NCBI GenBank assembly: GCA_964483775.1
Contig: CAZADA010000018.1
Location: 1-33,063 of the forward strand
Direction of reading: 5' to 3'
DNA from: CAZADA01 sp964483775
GTDB taxonomy: Bacteria; Pseudomonadota; Alphaproteobacteria; Caulobacterales; Maricaulaceae
Length of the DNA: 33,063 nt
Shown: positions 31,652 to 33,063 of the stretch, in pieces
How the letters are laid out: each line of letters starts with the position of its first letter
Position numbering within the stretch: the first letter of the stretch is position 1
Position numbers and translations under genes: made by a program
The notes under the pieces: generated by a model
The model's input: only the letters and a program-made list of their open reading frames with translations
The model's database searches: none
Told to the model about the DNA's origin: nothing

Positions 31652-31708
31652 TGCCGTCTCCCGTTTGCACGAACTGGGCTTAGCCGGTCCGCACGTTTGT
31701 CAGATCGC

Positions 31709-32203
31709 TCAGCCCTCGCCGCCCGCGTCATTGCGCGCTTTGGGCGGGCGCAGCACTGTGATCGTTCCCCCTGCTTTTTCGACGGCTTCGACCGCCGCCT
31801 GGGAGGCGCCGGTGACCGTGAGGGTTAGTTTGGTCTTCAGTTCGCCTTTCGCAAGCAGGCGCACGCCATCGAGCTTGCGCCGGACTGCGCCGCTGGCGAC
31901 CAAGGCGTCCTCGTCGACCGCAGCGGAAGCGTCCAGCTTGCCCCGGTCGATGAAATCCTGCAGTCGGCCGAGATTGATCTCTGCGAATTTCAAGCGGTTA
32001 GGCTTGGTGAAGCCCCGCTTTGGCAGACGCATGTGGATGGGCATTTGGCCGCCCTCAAAGCCTTTGATCGCCACGCCGGACCGGGATTTCTGCCCCTTCA
32101 CGCCGCGCCCAGCAGTCTTGCCCGTGCCTGAGCCGACACCGCGGCCGACCCGTTTGCGCGCTTTTGTCGCGCCTGGATTGTCTCTCAGCTCGTTGAGCTT
32201 CAT
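31709..32203 (-). CDS. rplO: 50S ribosomal protein L15
   Basis: A 164-residue large-subunit protein with the conserved start MKLNELRDNPGATKARKRVGRG and the glycine-rich GSGTGKTAGRGVKGQKSRSG. Later comes GFEGGQMPIHMRLPKRGF. The tail ends in an acidic RNDAGGEG. The ATG at 32203 is chosen over an upstream in-frame codon because of the family N-terminus and the GGAAGG just before it. Confidence 0.97.
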   Translation of the reverse strand: MKLNELRDNPGATKARKRVGRGVGSGTGKTAGRGVKGQKSRSGVAIKGFEGGQMPIHMRLPKRGFTKPNRLKFAEINLGRLQDFIDRGKLDASAAVDEDALVASGAVRRKLDGVRLLAKGELKTKLTLTVTGASQAAVEAVEKAGGTITVLRPPKARNDAGGEG

Positions 32204-32238
32204 GCCTTCCACCTGCATGCGAACTCGGCCCTGGCCTG

Positions 32239-32260
32239 CGCGCAAAGCATGCTTTGCGCG
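32239..32260. repeat. perfect 22-bp palindrome between rpmD and rplO
   Basis: The half CGCGCAAAGCA is followed directly by its exact reverse complement TGCTTTGCGCG. In RNA this could fold as a 9-bp stem with a CAUG loop. It starts 14 nt beyond the rpmD stop and ends 35 nt before the rplO start, in a 71-bp gap. No T-run follows on the minus strand, so a simple terminator is unlikely. Confidence 0.9.
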
Positions 32261-32274
32261 TCGTCACGCTCGCT

Positions 32275-32460
32275 CTACTCGACGATCTCCACCATGTGCG
32301 CCACCTTGCGGATCATGCCGCGAACCGCCGGGGTGTCTTCCAGCTCACGTTGCTTGCCGATCCGCCCCAGGCCCAAGCCTTTCAGCGTCGCCAACTGCTC
32401 CTTGGGTCGGCGAATGTGGCTGCCGGTTTGGCGCACGGTCACGGTTTTCTTTGCGGCCAT
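32275..32460 (-). CDS. rpmD: 50S ribosomal protein L30
   Basis: A 61-residue protein with the compact L30 fold: TVTVRQTGSHIRRPKEQLATLKGLGLGRIG, then TPAVRGMIRKVAHMVEI. Length is typical. Only 3 nt separate it from the rpsE stop, so it is tightly coupled to that gene. Confidence 0.97.
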   Translation of the reverse strand: MAAKKTVTVRQTGSHIRRPKEQLATLKGLGLGRIGKQRELEDTPAVRGMIRKVAHMVEIVE

Positions 32461-32463
32461 CGT

Positions 32464-33060
32464 TTAGGCCTCCAGCGAATCGGGCGCGCTCGCACCGTCT
32501 TGGCGCCGCGCAACAATGTCACCGGCTTTCAGGCCGCGTTTGGCCGCGATGTGGCGCGGATTGCGCTGCAATTTCAGAGCATCAAATGTGGCGCGCACCA
32601 TGTTGTAAGGGTTCGAAGTGCCCAAGGACTTCGCCACAACGTCCTGAACGCCCAAGGTCTCCAGAACGGCTCGAACAGCCGATCCGGCGATCACACCCGT
32701 GCCCGGCGGCGCCGAACGCAGCACAACGCGGCCCGCGCCGTGACGGCCCATACCATCATGGTGAAGCGTGCGGCCGTCGCGCAACGGCACCCGGATCATG
32801 GTCTTTTTCGCTTCGTCGGTGGCTTTGCGAATGGCTTCGGGCACTTCGCGCGCCTTGCCGTGGCCAAAGCCAACGCGGCCGGCTTGGTCGCCGACAACCA
32901 CCAAGGCGGCAAAGCCAAAGTTCTTACCGCCCTTCACCACTTTGGCGACCCGGTTGATGTGCACCAGCTTGTCGACGAATTCCTGTTCAGCGTCGTCGCC
33001 GCGCCGTCCTCGGCCGCGGCCGCCCCCCCCTTCGCCGCGCTCTCGCTCATCGCGGGCCAC
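32464..33060 (-). CDS. rpsE: 30S ribosomal protein S5 (5' end at the window edge)
   Basis: A 198-residue reading frame with the S5 double-stranded RNA-binding domain (EFVDKLVHINRVAKVVKGGKNFGFAALVVVGD) and the C-terminal domain (GTGVIAGSAVRAVLETLGVQDVVAKSLGTSNPYNM). The N-terminal stretch is rich in Arg, Gly and Glu, as in other Alphaproteobacteria. The first codon would be a GTG at 33060; the frame stays open to the window edge 3 nt later, so the true start could lie outside. Confidence 0.95.
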   Translation of the reverse strand: MARDERERGEGGGGRGRGRRGDDAEQEFVDKLVHINRVAKVVKGGKNFGFAALVVVGDQAGRVGFGHGKAREVPEAIRKATDEAKKTMIRVPLRDGRTLHHDGMGRHGAGRVVLRSAPPGTGVIAGSAVRAVLETLGVQDVVAKSLGTSNPYNMVRATFDALKLQRNPRHIAAKRGLKAGDIVARRQDGASAPDSLEA

Positions 33061-33063
33061 CCC

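Noticed and set aside
31578..32957. Plus-strand open frame of 459 codons opposite rplO, rpmD and rpsE
   Set aside because: Arg/Pro/Ser-rich nonsense composition, and it spans three essential ribosomal genes on the other strand.

Overview
The window is about 33 kb of GC-rich, tightly packed bacterial chromosome. No intergenic gap exceeds about 160 bases, so no stretch over 300 bases lacks a gene. The content points to an alphaproteobacterium: an NDUFS4-type complex I accessory subunit beside a proline tRNA, a double cold-shock-domain protein, an ATP12-type F1-ATPase assembly factor, a dgt/SPOR/nagZ/tatABC/serS cluster, and the gene order rarA-crcB-rluC just beyond the rpsE-to-rplQ ribosomal operon. 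Protein texture suggests the Caulobacterales/Maricaulales/Hyphomonadaceae side of the class, but that is inference.

Positions 1-4360: a truncated tRNA-Pro(UGG), two alpha/beta hydrolases, the NDUFS4-like subunit, an exported DUF192 protein, a double cold-shock protein and an exported glutathione peroxidase homologue. Positions 4373-10803 (minus strand): dgt, SPOR protein, nagZ, tatA, tatB, tatC and serS, covering nucleotide hygiene, cell-wall division and recycling, folded-protein export and tRNA charging. Positions 10852-12573 (plus strand): an A-type iron-sulfur carrier, a small two-helix membrane protein and exonuclease III.

Positions 12615-15517 are the most accessory-looking part. They hold an orphan protein, a PaiB-like/SRPBCC fusion protein, and a divergent ArsR-VOC operon whose promoter contains a clear palindromic operator. 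Positions 15566-18160 (minus strand): a small membrane protein with a repetitive tail, translationally coupled to ATP12, then the propionyl-CoA carboxylase beta subunit. Positions 18207-20555 (plus strand): an NfeD-type membrane protease with its partner slipin.

Positions 20560-25557 (minus strand): a Do-like periplasmic protease, rarA, a GNAT acetyltransferase, crcB, rluC and an NTF2/SnoaL-like protein. Most junctions are 1-4 nt overlaps or short gaps, so translational coupling is likely. Positions 25651-27126 hold a large membrane protein that I read as a divergent PiT/PHO4-type permease. Positions 27219-33063 (minus strand) are the end of the spc/alpha ribosomal operon: rpsE (cut by the window edge), rpmD, rplO, secY, adk, rpsM, rpsK, rpoA and rplQ.

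I see no insertion sequence, prophage, CRISPR array, toxin-antitoxin pair or recognisable defence system. Most of the window is ordinary core genome. The points worth a second look are the ArsR-controlled fusion-protein locus with its probable leaderless start, the PiT-like protein, the coupled repeat-tailed membrane protein, and small sequence oddities inside the ribosomal operon.
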